A stretch of 64,000 nt of DNA from assembly GCA_012032285.1 (NCBI GenBank), contig JAAURJ010000002.1, forward strand, positions 62,001 to 126,000. The letters are read 5' to 3'. Below are positions 10,837 through 20,518 of this stretch, piece after piece. The translations under genes and the position numbers were made by a program. How positions within the stretch are numbered: the stretch's first letter is position 1; the number at the start of each line of letters is the position of its first letter. The notes beneath the pieces were generated by a model. The model made no database searches. It was not told the DNA's origin and saw only the letters and a program-made list of their open reading frames with translations. This DNA is from Sphingomonadales bacterium (GTDB lineage Bacteria; Pseudomonadota; Alphaproteobacteria; Sphingomonadales; Sphingomonadaceae).

Positions 10837-12073
10837 TCAGGTGGAAAACATCAGTAACCCATGCTTTTTCTTACCCGACGAAATTTTGACAGATTCACTC
10901 GAAGCTGCGATCATCATAGTTTCATCTGTAACTTGTTCCCCGTCAATACGTGCGCCGCCGCCATCAATTAGCCGCCTCGCCTCTTTTTTTGGATGACGCA
11001 AAACCGATGGCCAAAAGGGCATCAAGGATTGAAATTTCCGAACTCTCAATTTTAACACTGGGCAAATCTTCGCCTGCACCGCCGCCTGAAAAGGTCTGCG
11101 CGGCTGTGGTTTCGGCTGCCTTTGCTGCTTCTTCACCGCGGCATAATGCGGTTGCGGCATTGGCCAGCGCAATTTTTGCTTCGTTGATCGCACTGCCTTC
11201 CAGCGCCTCAAGCCTGATAATCTCGGCAAGGTCGATATCGGTGAACAGTCGCAGGAATTTGCCAACATCACGGTCATCGCTATTTCGCCAGAATTGCCAA
11301 TAATCCCAATGGGGTAACTGGTCCTCATGCAACCACACCGCGCCGCTGACTGACTTACCCATCTTGCTGCCGTCGGATTTAGTGATCAGCGGCGTAGTGA
11401 CGCCAAAAAGATCGGTCCCGTCAATACGGCGGCCCAATTCCATACCATTGACGATATTGCCCCATTGGTCTGATCCGCCCATTTGCAACCGGCAGCCATA
11501 GCGGCGTGAGAGCTCAAGAAAATCATAAGCTTGCAGGATCATATAGTTGAATTCAAGGAAGGTTAGCGGCTGTTCCCGTTCCAGCCGCAACCGCACCGAA
11601 TCAAAGGTCAGCATACGGTTTAATGTGAAATGGCGTCCGACATCACGCAGCAGGTCAATATAGCCAAGCTTGTCCAGCCAATCGGCATTGTTCACCATTA
11701 TGGCGCCAGTAGGGCTATCATCGAAGTTTAAGAAACGTTCGAAAATTCGGCGGATAGACGCAATATTCTGCTTGATTCCATCATTGTCGAGCAGCTTGCG
11801 CACTTCATCTTTGCCCGAAGGATCGCCCACTTTGGTTGTGCCGCCGCCCATGACAACAATCGGCTTGTGCCCCGCTTGCTGCAACCGGCGCAGCAGCATG
11901 ATCGAAACCAAATTGCCAACATGAAGTGACGGCGCCGTGGCGTCAAAACCGATATAGGCGGGCACTATCTGTTTTTGTGCCAAGCCATCAAGCGCATCGG
12001 CGTCGGTAATCTGGTGGATATAACCGCGTTCATTGAGTAAGCGGAGCAAATCGGATTTATAGCTGTTAGTCAT
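10837..12073 (-). CDS. tyrS: Tyrosyl-tRNA synthetase (frameshifted before S4 domain)
   Basis: Charges tRNA-Tyr. The class I signatures are HVGN (residues 51-54, the HIGH motif) and KMGKS (237-241, the KMSKS motif). The tyrosine pocket [10 protein letters not shown] is present at 197-206. As read, the frame stops at 10964. A run of seven T at 10984-10990 should be six; removing one restores [19 protein letters not shown], the start of the C-terminal S4 RNA-binding domain, ending at 10837. The start at 12073 (MTNSYKS) is preferred over an in-frame extension at 12205 that has no family resemblance. Only 23 bases separate it from the divergent DOMON-like gene. Confidence 0.94.
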
Positions 12074-12096
12074 AGGCGTGCGCCTAGCATGGAGAA

Positions 12097-12648
12097 GTGC
12101 GTTTGGACAATATATTGAAGCTGCTCTGCCACAAAGAAACGCAAGCCAAGAGTATAAAAAATGTGGCTGTAGAGGCAATGTTGTCGGGTCAGGGGCAATT
12201 GTCACTTCGGTATCATGTGGATTGTCACATTTCCGCCCTGGAAACCGGACACCCTAAACCGCCGATGCGCACCGATCGCCTTTGGGAAAGCACTTGCTTT
12301 GAGATTTTCCTGCGCGGTGAGGGGCAAGCGTATATTGAGCTTAATTTTGCACCGTCGGGACAATGGGCAGCCTATCATTTCACGCGCTATCGCGGCGGCA
12401 TGACAGCGCTGGATATAGCAGCGCCGCAGATCGCCCTTAATGAGAGCGAAAGCCGCTTTGCCTTAGAAGCAGGGGTGCAATTGCCCAAAGACTGGACAGG
12501 GCTTGACCTGCAAGCGGCGATTAGCTGTGTCTGCGAGGAAACGGACGGCGTAAAATCTTATTGGGCGCTGGCCCATAATTATGACCGGCCCGATTTTCAT
12601 GATCAGGCTTGCTTTACGAAAATATTAAAGGCAGCAGGAACGGCATGA
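12097..12648 (+). CDS. DOMON-like domain protein
   Basis: A protein of about 183 residues resembling the DOMON-like proteins frequent in sphingomonads. The pattern [17 protein letters not shown] at about residues 59-75, then [15 protein letters not shown], is the recognisable core. DOMON folds bind heme or sugars, but the role of this family is unknown. No signal peptide is visible. The start is uncertain: GTG at 12097 is very close to a GGAGAA ribosome site (12091-12096), while TTG at 12103 has better spacing. The TGA stop overlaps the next gene's ATG (ATGA), so the two products are made together. Confidence 0.72.
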   Translation: MRLDNILKLLCHKETQAKSIKNVAVEAMLSGQGQLSLRYHVDCHISALETGHPKPPMRTDRLWESTCFEIFLRGEGQAYIELNFAPSGQWAAYHFTRYRGGMTALDIAAPQIALNESESRFALEAGVQLPKDWTGLDLQAAISCVCEETDGVKSYWALAHNYDRPDFHDQACFTKILKAAGTA

Positions 12649-13850
12649 AAAACGGAATTGATCGCTTATTGTCTGAACCGGATTTACGCCGGGATCTTGT
12701 CGAAAAACGGGTTGCTCTGCTCGCCCATCCCGCCTCTGTTACCGAAGATTTGACGCATAGTTTGGACGCGCTTGCGGCGTTGGACGGCATTAACCTGACA
12801 GCCGCTTTTGGTCCGCAGCATGGGATGCGGGGGGATAAGCAGGATAATATGATGGAGACGGAGGATTTTACAGATCCTGTCCATGATATCCCGGTATTCA
12901 GCCTTTATGGAGAAGTGCGCCGCCCTACAGGTCAGATGATGGGCACCTTTGATACTATCTTGATAGATATGCAGGATGTTGGTTGCCGTATATACACGTT
13001 CATCACAACCTTGCTTTATATGCTGGAGGCTGCGGCTGAGCATGGTAAATCGGTTTGGGTGCTGGACCGTCCCAATCCTGCGGGCCGTCCGGTAGAAGGC
13101 ATGACATTGCGAACCGGTTGGGAAAGCTTTGTCGGTGCAGGCCCTATCCCAATGCGGCATGGCCTCACATTGGGTGAGCTTGGCCATTGGTTTATCAATC
13201 ATTTCGCCCTGGACGTTGATTACCGCGTTATTGAAATGCAGGGATGGGATCCGGCCGCCGCGCCGGGTTATGGATGGCCAGCGGACCGGATATGGATCAA
13301 CCCCAGCCCCAATGCGCCCAATATCACGATGGTGCGCGCTTATGCCGGGACTGTGATGCTGGAGGGAGCAACGCTGAGCGAGGGCAGGGGAACAACGCGG
13401 CCCTTGGAACTGTTTGCTGCCCCTGATATTGATGCCCGCGCAGTAATCGCTGAAATGCAGTCGCTAGCCCCCGAATGGCTGACCGGTGCGTTATTGCGCG
13501 AATGTTGGGTTGAGCCAACTTTTCACAAACATAATAGTAAATTATGCAATGGAGTTCAGCTTCACTGCGAAGGTTCACATTATATCCATGAGGCATTTAA
13601 ACCTTGGAGGATACAGGCGCTGGCGTTCAAAGCGATAAGGCGGCTATATCCCGGCTATCCGCTTTGGCGCGGCAAAGATTTCAAATATGAATATACCAAT
13701 GATGTGCTCGCCATCGATGTGATTAACGGCAGCGACGCGATGCGCCTCTGGGTCGATGACAATGCGGCGACGCCTGCCGATCTCGATGCGTTGACGCTAC
13801 CCGATGAAGCGGCTTGGCTCAAAGAACGGGCCGGCTATTTGCTATATTGA
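12645..13850 (+). CDS. DUF1343 / NamZ-like exo-beta-N-acetylmuramidase family protein
   Basis: A 401-residue protein of the DUF1343 family, whose characterised member NamZ removes terminal N-acetylmuramic acid from muropeptide fragments. Family stretches seen include ALLAHPASV, FGPQHGMRGD, LIDMQDVGCRIYTF, LDRPNPAGRPVEG and MRHGLTLGELG. Unlike secreted members there is no N-terminal signal peptide, so I infer a cytoplasmic role, for example in recycling of wall sugars. The start at 12645 overlaps the stop of the DOMON-like gene by four bases. The frame is intact and ends in a convergent arrangement with the VWA gene. Confidence 0.8.
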   Translation: MKNGIDRLLSEPDLRRDLVEKRVALLAHPASVTEDLTHSLDALAALDGINLTAAFGPQHGMRGDKQDNMMETEDFTDPVHDIPVFSLYGEVRRPTGQMMGTFDTILIDMQDVGCRIYTFITTLLYMLEAAAEHGKSVWVLDRPNPAGRPVEGMTLRTGWESFVGAGPIPMRHGLTLGELGHWFINHFALDVDYRVIEMQGWDPAAAPGYGWPADRIWINPSPNAPNITMVRAYAGTVMLEGATLSEGRGTTRPLELFAAPDIDARAVIAEMQSLAPEWLTGALLRECWVEPTFHKHNSKLCNGVQLHCEGSHYIHEAFKPWRIQALAFKAIRRLYPGYPLWRGKDFKYEYTNDVLAIDVINGSDAMRLWVDDNAATPADLDALTLPDEAAWLKERAGYLLY

Positions 13851-13918
13851 TCATGACATCTCGCCCGAAAAACGGTTGAACAGGAACAGATCGCTAAGCT
13901 TTTCTCTGTTGTTGATGC

Positions 13919-13959
13919 AAATTAGGGTCAGCACCCAAAGGCATTGTTCCTAATTTTTT
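13919..13959. terminator. Putative bidirectional terminator with a TIR-like sequence
   Basis: An eight-base perfect stem AAATTAGG (13919-13926) / CCTAATTT (13949-13956) with a T run to 13959 sits between the convergent DUF1343 and VWA genes, overlapping the VWA stop codon. The left arm, TTAGGGTCAGCACC at 13922-13935, differs by one base from the outer end of the MITE-like element at 23-36, so this may be a remnant of such an element. Confidence 0.45.
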
Positions 13960-15128
13960 CGCACCAATTCGCGCATGGCATCTTCCAGCCCTTTGAGCGT
14001 GAGCGGATACATACGATCATCCAGAAGCTCACGGATCACCTTGGTTGACTGTGAATAGCCCCATTGCTTTTCAGGGACTGGATTTAGCCAAACTGAAGCG
14101 GGATAGGTGTTGGTAAAGCGGTGCAGCCAAACGGCTCCTGATTCTTCGTTAAAATGCTCCACCGAACCACCGGGATGGGTGATTTCATAGGGGCTCATCG
14201 CCGCATCGCCCACAAAGACGATTTTATAGTCATGGCCATATTTGTGGAGAATATCCCATGTCGGGGTACGTTCCGCAAAACGGCGGCGATTATCTTTCCA
14301 CAATCCTTCATAAGGACAGTTATGAAAATAGAAAAATTCTAGATTTTTGAACTCACTGGTCGCCGCACTAAATAATTCTTCGCAAAGTTTGATAAACGGA
14401 TCCATGGACCCGCCAACATCAAGCAGCAAAAGCAGCTTTACCGCATTACGCCGTTCCGGGCGCATATGGATGTCCAACCAACCTTGCTTTGCGGTGCCAT
14501 TTATTGTTGCATCAATATCCAGCTCATCCGCCGCCCCGGTTCGCGCAAATTTACGCAAACGGCGCATTGCGATTTTGATATTGCGGGTACCAAGCTCACG
14601 GGTACTATCAAGATTTTGAAACTCCCGCTTTTCCCAGACTTTTATGGCGCGTTTATGCTTTGATTCGCCGCCAATCCGTAAACCTTCGGGGTTGTAGCCG
14701 CCATTACCAAAAGGGGATGTGCCGCCTGTACCCACCCATTTGCTGCCACCTTCATGACGTTCCTTTTGTTCTTCGAGACGTTTTTTCAACGTCTCCATAA
14801 TCTCGTCCCAATCGCCCAGCGATTTTATTTTTTCCATTTCTTCTTCGGACAAATATTTTTCGGCTATGGCTTTTAGCCAATCTTCAGGCACTTCAACCTC
14901 TTGCTGACCATAGTTGCTGATCAGACCTTTGAAAACTTTGTTAAAAACCTGATCAAATCTGTCGAGCAAGCCTTCATCCTTAACAAAGACCGAGCGCGAC
15001 AAATAATAAAATTCTTCGGGCGAGCGTTCAATGACATCGCGGTCCAACGCCTCCAGCAGTAACAAATGCTCTTTTGCTGATGCGGGGATCCCTGCGCTGC
15101 GTAGCTCTTCAATAAAAGAAAAAAACAT
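13950..15128 (-). CDS. VWA domain protein, CoxE-like
   Basis: A 392-residue cytoplasmic protein. Residues about 1-70 are helical (MFFSFIEELRSAGIP), 130-155 are glycine-rich, and the C-terminal part is a von Willebrand A domain with the metal-site motif DVGGSM at 237-242. CoxE-like proteins act with MoxR AAA+ ATPases in maturation or quality control of metalloenzymes. Here the MoxR gene is on the same strand but separated by an opposite-strand chemoreceptor gene. I chose the start at 15128 because family similarity begins at MFFSF; a longer frame to 15227 would cover the likely promoter. Confidence 0.8.
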   Translation of the reverse strand: MFFSFIEELRSAGIPASAKEHLLLLEALDRDVIERSPEEFYYLSRSVFVKDEGLLDRFDQVFNKVFKGLISNYGQQEVEVPEDWLKAIAEKYLSEEEMEKIKSLGDWDEIMETLKKRLEEQKERHEGGSKWVGTGGTSPFGNGGYNPEGLRIGGESKHKRAIKVWEKREFQNLDSTRELGTRNIKIAMRRLRKFARTGAADELDIDATINGTAKQGWLDIHMRPERRNAVKLLLLLDVGGSMDPFIKLCEELFSAATSEFKNLEFFYFHNCPYEGLWKDNRRRFAERTPTWDILHKYGHDYKIVFVGDAAMSPYEITHPGGSVEHFNEESGAVWLHRFTNTYPASVWLNPVPEKQWGYSQSTKVIRELLDDRMYPLTLKGLEDAMRELVRKN

Positions 15129-15208
15129 AATGCATCCATCTACTGGCGAAATGCCCAATTGCGCAACTCTTTTCATTTTTACGATGTTGGTCGAAAAAGC
15201 ATTTTTGC

Positions 15209-15227
15209 TTAAGATTGTGGTAACCAT
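15209..15227 (+). promoter_or_regulatory. Candidate CtrA binding site
   Basis: TTAAGATTGTGGTAACCAT matches the alphaproteobacterial CtrA pattern TTAA-N7-TTAA(CCAT) with one mismatch. It lies 52 bases upstream of the chemoreceptor-like gene, in the same orientation. A second CTAACCAT half site follows at 15234-15241. Seventeen of its bases recur, reverse-complemented, upstream of the Tad-like operon at 39207-39223. Confidence 0.45.
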
Positions 15228-15278
15228 ATTTTGCTAACCATGCGGTGTAGAAAGCATATATTATAAGATATTGAGAAT

Positions 15279-16675
15279 ATGGAACCTCTTCGTAAAATTG
15301 ATCTCAAAAATGGTATAAACACTGCAGATATTTGCGGTGAATTGGCGGTCGGAAGCGCGGAAACCTATTCCATATTGGATGCCGCCAAGACTGCATCAAA
15401 CAGCGTTAGCGGCAGTAGTGAGCAGTTGGATAAAATCTCCGGCACGCTAGAAGATGAAGTAAGCGCTGTGGCAGGTGCGACCGATGCGGCCAAACGTTAT
15501 GCCCATGATGCGCAATCCAAGCTTGAAAATGGTCAAACTGTTATCCGGCTATCGATGGAAAGCTATTCTGAACTTATCATGCTGATCAAGCATCTGGGAC
15601 AGCATATTACCGGGTTTGCCGCTGCGATGGAACAGGTTAAGTCGGTGTCACAAAATATCGACCGGATCGCACGAACCACCAATATGCTCGCCCTCAAGTG
15701 CGGCAATTGAGGCGCAAAGCCGGTGATGCCGGACGAAGCTTTGCCGTAGTGGCGTCAGAAGTGAAAAAGCTGGCCGGCGATTCCCGCATGGCGGCGGTGG
15801 AAATCACCCAAACAGTAAACTCACTGGGTAATGAAGCCGGAAAATTCATGGAGCAAATTACATCTGGCGCGGATACAAGTCATGATGCCCAAGATAGATT
15901 TTCCAGTTTGAACAATATGATCGCCGAAGTAGCGGGCGCTGTGTCCAAAGTAGGCGAGTGCAATGGAGAAATTGCACAGAGCGCGGCCACTGTTAAATTG
16001 CGGCTCGGTGAACTAAAATCGGCGCAGCATAATGTAAAAAAATCCAACAATAAATTATCAACCCTGCTTGTTGATGCGCATGATAAAATTACTGATTTGG
16101 ATATCAATGCCAGCAAAATGTTCGACCAGATTGTGCACGCAGGAATGTCACCAGTTGACGAACCTTATGTTGAGCAGGCGTTGTCATACGCCGAAAAATT
16201 CCGCGCAATGACACAAAAAGCATTAGATCAAGGAATATTGAGCGAAGCAGAGCTTTTTGATAGAAATTACCAACAAATTTCTGGCAGTAACCCGCCACGT
16301 TATCGTTCCCGCTTGACCGATTGGGCTGACGCCAATTGGCGTCCGCTTTTTGACAAACTGCGCGGGGAAAATAATCTTTCTGTAATTTGTTCGGCTGAAG
16401 ACGGATTTTTACCAACCCATATGAGCGATTATTGCAAGGCACCCACAGGCGATCCGGAGCATGATAACGCTTGGTGCCGTAACGGGATCATTGTGAAGAA
16501 CGGCGTTGATATTCCTGCGAAAGAAAGCACCGCTGATTATATGATGGCGGTTTATGCCCATGAAGGCGGCACCCATGAAACATTCCGTAATATCTACGTC
16601 CCATTATACTTTAACGGACGCAGATGGGGTGATTTCGAGCTGGCGTATTCCATCCGCGATTCAAAGCATATATAG
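15279..16675 (+). CDS. Soluble methyl-accepting chemotaxis-like protein (frameshifted)
   Basis: A protein of about 465 residues without membrane segments. The central part is the coiled-coil signalling hairpin of chemoreceptors: RIARTTNMLALNAAIEA, then KAGDAGRSFAVVASEVKKLAGDS. As read, the frame breaks between these two at 15695-15717; the net shift is one base, though the local sequence suggests two small errors. The C-terminal 170 residues (from about DEPYVEQAL) form a separate domain with FLPTHMSDYCKAPTGD and VPLYFNGRRWGDFELAYSI, a cache-like module also found at the end of other proteobacterial chemoreceptors. It probably senses a cytoplasmic or redox cue. It lies between moxR and the VWA gene on the opposite strand. 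Confidence 0.8.
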
Positions 16676-16686
16676 CACTATATACG

Positions 16687-17529
16687 CTAGCTATTACGCC
16701 GCGCCATAAAGGCGAGCCGTTCAAACAGCATCACATCCTGTTCATTTTTCAAAAGCGCACCATGTAGCGGCGGAATGGCTTTGGTTGGATCCTTGTTTTG
16801 CAGCACATCCAAAGGCATATCTTCAGCTAAGAGTAGCTTGAGCCAGTCGATCAGCTCGCTGGTGCTTGGTTTTTTCTTCAGTCCGGGGACATCGCGGACC
16901 TCGTAAAAAATGTCCATCGCTTTTGACACCAGTATCTTCTGGATACCGGGGAAGTGGACATCGATAATCGCCTGCATCGTTTCGCGGTCCGGGAATTTGA
17001 TATAATGGAAAAAACAGCGGCGCAAAAAAGGCGTCGGGCAACTCTTTTTCATTATTGGAGGTTATAATGACAATCGGGCGTTCCGCTGCTTTGATGGTTT
17101 CGTGCGTTTCATAAACAAAAAACTCCATCCGGTCGAGTTCCTGAAGCAGGTCATTGGGAAATTCGATATCGGCTTTGTCAATTTCGTCAATCAGCAGGAT
17201 TGGGAGCTGCGGTGACGTGAATGCCTCCCATAGCTTCCCCTTTTTGATATAATTTTTAATGTCGTGCACACGGTCATCGCCCAATTGGCTGTCGCGAAGC
17301 CGGCAACCGCATCATATTCATACAGACCCTGATGCGCCTTGGTTGTTGATTTGATATTCCATTCAATCAATGGCGCGCCCATGGCTGCCGCGATTTCCTG
17401 TGCCAATACGGTTTTACCTGTACCGGGTTCGCCTTTGACCAGCAAAGGCCGCCTGAGTGTTGCAGCAGCGTTGACTGCCACCTTCAAATCATCGGTTGCT
17501 ACATAATTTTCGGTGCCAGTAAAGCGCAT
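16687..17529 (-). CDS. MoxR family AAA+ ATPase (two frameshifts)
   Basis: A protein of about 280 residues with the P-loop GEPGTGKT, the Walker B ILLIDEIDKAD and the downstream IVIITSNNEKELPDAF. Three frames must be joined. One missing base near 17300-17303 restores YDAV.RLRDSQLGDDRVHD, and one extra base in the A run 17024-17029 restores PDAFLRRCFFHYIKFPD. MoxR ATPases act as chaperones with VWA partners; the CoxE-like gene downstream is the likely partner. ATG 17529 is chosen because AAGGA lies six bases upstream; ATG 17535 and TTG 17550 are alternatives. Confidence 0.87.
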
Positions 17530-17631
17530 ATCCATTCCTTGCTTAATCAAACGATTAAGTCCCGATTAGGTATGAGCGGGCAGGAATGCAACCATGCTTA
17601 TAAAAAATTGCATAGGATTAAGGTGAGCAGG

Positions 17632-18354
17632 TCAGGCTCGGTGTAGATTTTCATTATGGCGCGCAGCAATAAGTTGCCACAGCCCTTTTTGCTGGGCCAA
17701 GAGCTGCTCAGCGCCAAAGGCCATCGCCCTCTGTTTTGCCTTATCCCGTCCCAATTCCCTAGTCAGTTGTTGGCATTGGTCTTGGTCGGGTAGTTCTAGG
17801 TCAAATGGTTCCAGTGCCAGAGATAATGCACATTCATCCAATATGTCCCGTGTGGCGGCCCAATCGAGAACAAAGGCAATAGCCGCCCCCGCCGCTGTGC
17901 CCATGCGGTCCGAAGTCGCCAGCATTTCAAAGCTTTTGGACTGAGCGGTGATGATCGCAGTGATTTTTTCCTGTCCGGCCTGACGTGAAATTGGGCCGGC
18001 GGCAACGGTTAGATTGTTAAGATATATACGCTCAGAGGCAAAGCCGTTCATCGCCTGAACCAGCCAAGGACGTGCCGGGGCATCAATGATTTTGGTTGCG
18101 GCATGGTCAACAATACCAGGGTGGCGGCCATGGGAAATACACATGAAATGGGCAATATCGGCAAGCAAGGCAGGGCGTAGCGCCTTGATAGAAGATCGCA
18201 AATTGGACGCTTTTTTACTGTCTTCCAAAAATTTGCGCATCGGGGCTACAACGGATTGGCTGCCCGATTCTATTATGGACTGCGTAAGGCCCACCGCAAA
18301 ATCGTGCGGGGAATCTGCATTTGCCGTAACAGGGCGCGCCAGATTATCCATCAA
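17632..18354 (-). CDS. Conserved hypothetical protein
   Basis: A 240-residue, mostly helical, alanine-rich protein with no signal peptide or membrane segment. I do not recognise a catalytic motif. It contains HFMCISHGRHPGIVDHA around residues 90-106 and a cysteine/aspartate-rich stretch, ILDECALSLALEPFDLELPDQDQ, in its last third. It lies upstream of moxR on the same strand with a gap of about 100 bases, and downstream of rpoD. The codon usage and intact frame argue for a real gene. Function unknown. Confidence 0.7.
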   Translation of the reverse strand: MMDNLARPVTANADSPHDFAVGLTQSIIESGSQSVVAPMRKFLEDSKKASNLRSSIKALRPALLADIAHFMCISHGRHPGIVDHAATKIIDAPARPWLVQAMNGFASERIYLNNLTVAAGPISRQAGQEKITAIITAQSKSFEMLATSDRMGTAAGAAIAFVLDWAATRDILDECALSLALEPFDLELPDQDQCQQLTRELGRDKAKQRAMAFGAEQLLAQQKGLWQLIAARHNENLHRA

Positions 18355-18464
18355 AATCTCCGATTACCTCGGGCGCGACAATCCATGCCTTACCCCTTAA
18401 GCGAAGATATATAGCGCAAACTTCTAAAGGACTGGTTTACAAGATGTAGGGCAAATGCCCGCCA

Positions 18465-20486
18465 TCATTGATCCAGAAAGCTGCGCATTTTTCGGCTTCG
18501 GCTTGGATGCTTCAGCTTTCTCAATGCCTTAGCTTCGATTTGCCGGATGCGTTCCCGGGTTACAGAAAATTGCTGCCCGACCTCTTCCAATGTATGATCG
18601 GTATTCATGCCAATGCCGAAACGCATCCGCAACACCCGCTCTTCACGCGGCGTGAGCGATGCAAGCACGCGGGTGACGGTTTCCTTCAAATTGGCTTGAA
18701 TCGCAGCATCAACAGGGATGATCGCATTTTTATCTTCAATAAAATCGCCCAAATGCGAATCTTCTTCATCGCCAATTGGGGTTTCAAGGCTGATTGGTTC
18801 TTTTGCTATTTTCATCACCTTGCGCACTTTTTCAAGTGGCATGGACAGGCGTTCAGCCATTTCCTCCGGCGTCGGTTCGCGGCCTTGCTCATGCAAAAAT
18901 TGCCGCGATGTCCGCACCAGTTTGTTGATCGTTTCAATCATATGAACGGGAATACGGATGGTGCGTGCCTGATCGGCGATTGACCGGGTTATAGCCTGAC
19001 GGATCCACCAGGTGGCATAGGTCGAAAATTTATAGCCGCGGCGATATTCGAATTTATCCACCGCCTTCATCAGGCCAATATTGCCTTCCTGAATAAGATC
19101 AAGGAATTGCAGGCCGCGGTTTGTGTATTTTTTAGCAATGGAGATTACGAGGCGGAGATTGGCCTCAACCATTTCCTTTTTCGCAATACGTGCTTCGCGC
19201 TCGCCTTTTTGCACCATATTGACGATCCGGCGAAACTCGCTGAGGGCCATGCCGGTGGCCGAAGCAATATCGGAAATTTCATTGCGAATACGTTCGACCG
19301 CCGCAGCTTCATTTTCGGCAAACTTAGCCCATTTTTTGTCAAGCCCGGCTACTTCATCCAACCAGTTTTCATCTAGCTCATGGTCGATATAGCGGTTCAA
19401 AAAGTCCCGGCGCGGCACTTTATGCCGCTCGGCAAGGCGGAGCATTTGGCCGCCAAGAGCGGTCAAGCGGCGGTTGAAGCTGTATAGCTGATCGACCAAA
19501 AATTCGATCTTGTTAGAGTGGAACTGTACGCTTTCCACCTCGGCGGTAAGCTCTTCACGCAGCTTGTTATATTTATTCTCATTGCTGACGGACAATTCTT
19601 CACCATTGGACATCAATTCCATACGTGTCAGCTGAATTTTGGAGAATTTTTTGAACAGGCTGGTGATTTTCGCAAAGCGTTCAAGCGCGTCGGGTTTTAA
19701 CGCTTCTTCCATCTGCGCCAAGCTTAGCGTATTGTCTTCGTCATCATCTTCCACCGGACGTTTGCGCTCGGTTATATTGCCGTCTTCATCCTCGATGGTT
19801 TCGGTTTCTTCCTCATCCTCATCATCGTCTTTATAAGTCGGACCGGCGGTTTCTTCATTGATTTCGCCGTCATCATCGCTGCCTTCTCCGTCCTCGCCCA
19901 TCTTGTCGGGTGCGGGTTCTTTCGACAGCATCGCATCAAGATCGAGAATTTCGCGCAGCTGCATCTCGCCTTCATTCAAAGCGCGGGACCATTCGATAAT
20001 AGCATGAAAAGTGATTGGGCTTTCGCAAAGCCCCAAAATCATTGTGTCACGGCCCGCCTCAATCCGTTTGGCGATAGCAATTTCGCCTTCCCGGCTGAGC
20101 AGTTCCACCGCCCCCATTTCGCGCAAATACATACGCACCGGATCGTCGGTGCGATCGGTAGTTTTCTTTTGCGCGGTCAGCGACTTGGCATCATTTTCTC
20201 CGACATTTTCATCAACGGTTTTAACCTGATCATCGGCTTCATCCTGCTCCGCGCCTTCCTCGTCATTTTCGACAATATTGACGCCCATTTCGGAGATTGC
20301 AGACATAACATCCTCAATTTGCTCCGATGAATATTGATCCTGAGGTAAGGCATTATTCAGCTCATCATAGGTTACATAACCACGCTTTTTTGCTCTGGTT
20401 AAAAGCTTTTTGATGTCTGCACCGTTCAAATCGATCAGCGGCGCATCACCGTCTGCCGCTTTGTTATTCTTCGCTTTGGTTGCCAA
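18465..20486 (-). CDS. rpoD: RNA polymerase primary sigma factor (sigma-70)
   Basis: The housekeeping sigma factor, 673 residues, intact. Region 1.1 is at the N-terminus, then a long acidic non-conserved insert (runs of Asp/Glu around residues 180-250). Region 2 includes the -10 recognition and melting helix ([21 protein letters not shown]), region 3 follows, and region 4 has the -35 helix-turn-helix [27 protein letters not shown]. It is the last gene of yqeY-dnaG-rpoD, the classical macromolecular-synthesis arrangement. The gap after dnaG is only 32 bases. Confidence 0.97.
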   Translation of the reverse strand: MATKAKNNKAADGDAPLIDLNGADIKKLLTRAKKRGYVTYDELNNALPQDQYSSEQIEDVMSAISEMGVNIVENDEEGAEQDEADDQVKTVDENVGENDAKSLTAQKKTTDRTDDPVRMYLREMGAVELLSREGEIAIAKRIEAGRDTMILGLCESPITFHAIIEWSRALNEGEMQLREILDLDAMLSKEPAPDKMGEDGEGSDDDGEINEETAGPTYKDDDEDEEETETIEDEDGNITERKRPVEDDDEDNTLSLAQMEEALKPDALERFAKITSLFKKFSKIQLTRMELMSNGEELSVSNENKYNKLREELTAEVESVQFHSNKIEFLVDQLYSFNRRLTALGGQMLRLAERHKVPRRDFLNRYIDHELDENWLDEVAGLDKKWAKFAENEAAAVERIRNEISDIASATGMALSEFRRIVNMVQKGEREARIAKKEMVEANLRLVISIAKKYTNRGLQFLDLIQEGNIGLMKAVDKFEYRRGYKFSTYATWWIRQAITRSIADQARTIRIPVHMIETINKLVRTSRQFLHEQGREPTPEEMAERLSMPLEKVRKVMKIAKEPISLETPIGDEEDSHLGDFIEDKNAIIPVDAAIQANLKETVTRVLASLTPREERVLRMRFGIGMNTDHTLEEVGQQFSVTRERIRQIEAKALRKLKHPSRSRKMRSFLDQ

Positions 20487-20518
20487 TTCAAATTCCCCGA
20501 GGCTATTTCCTATTGCAG

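Noticed and set aside
18452-18463. Hairpin GGGCAAATGCCC after rpoD as terminator
   Set aside because: The stem is five pairs with a two-base loop and no T run, too weak to support.
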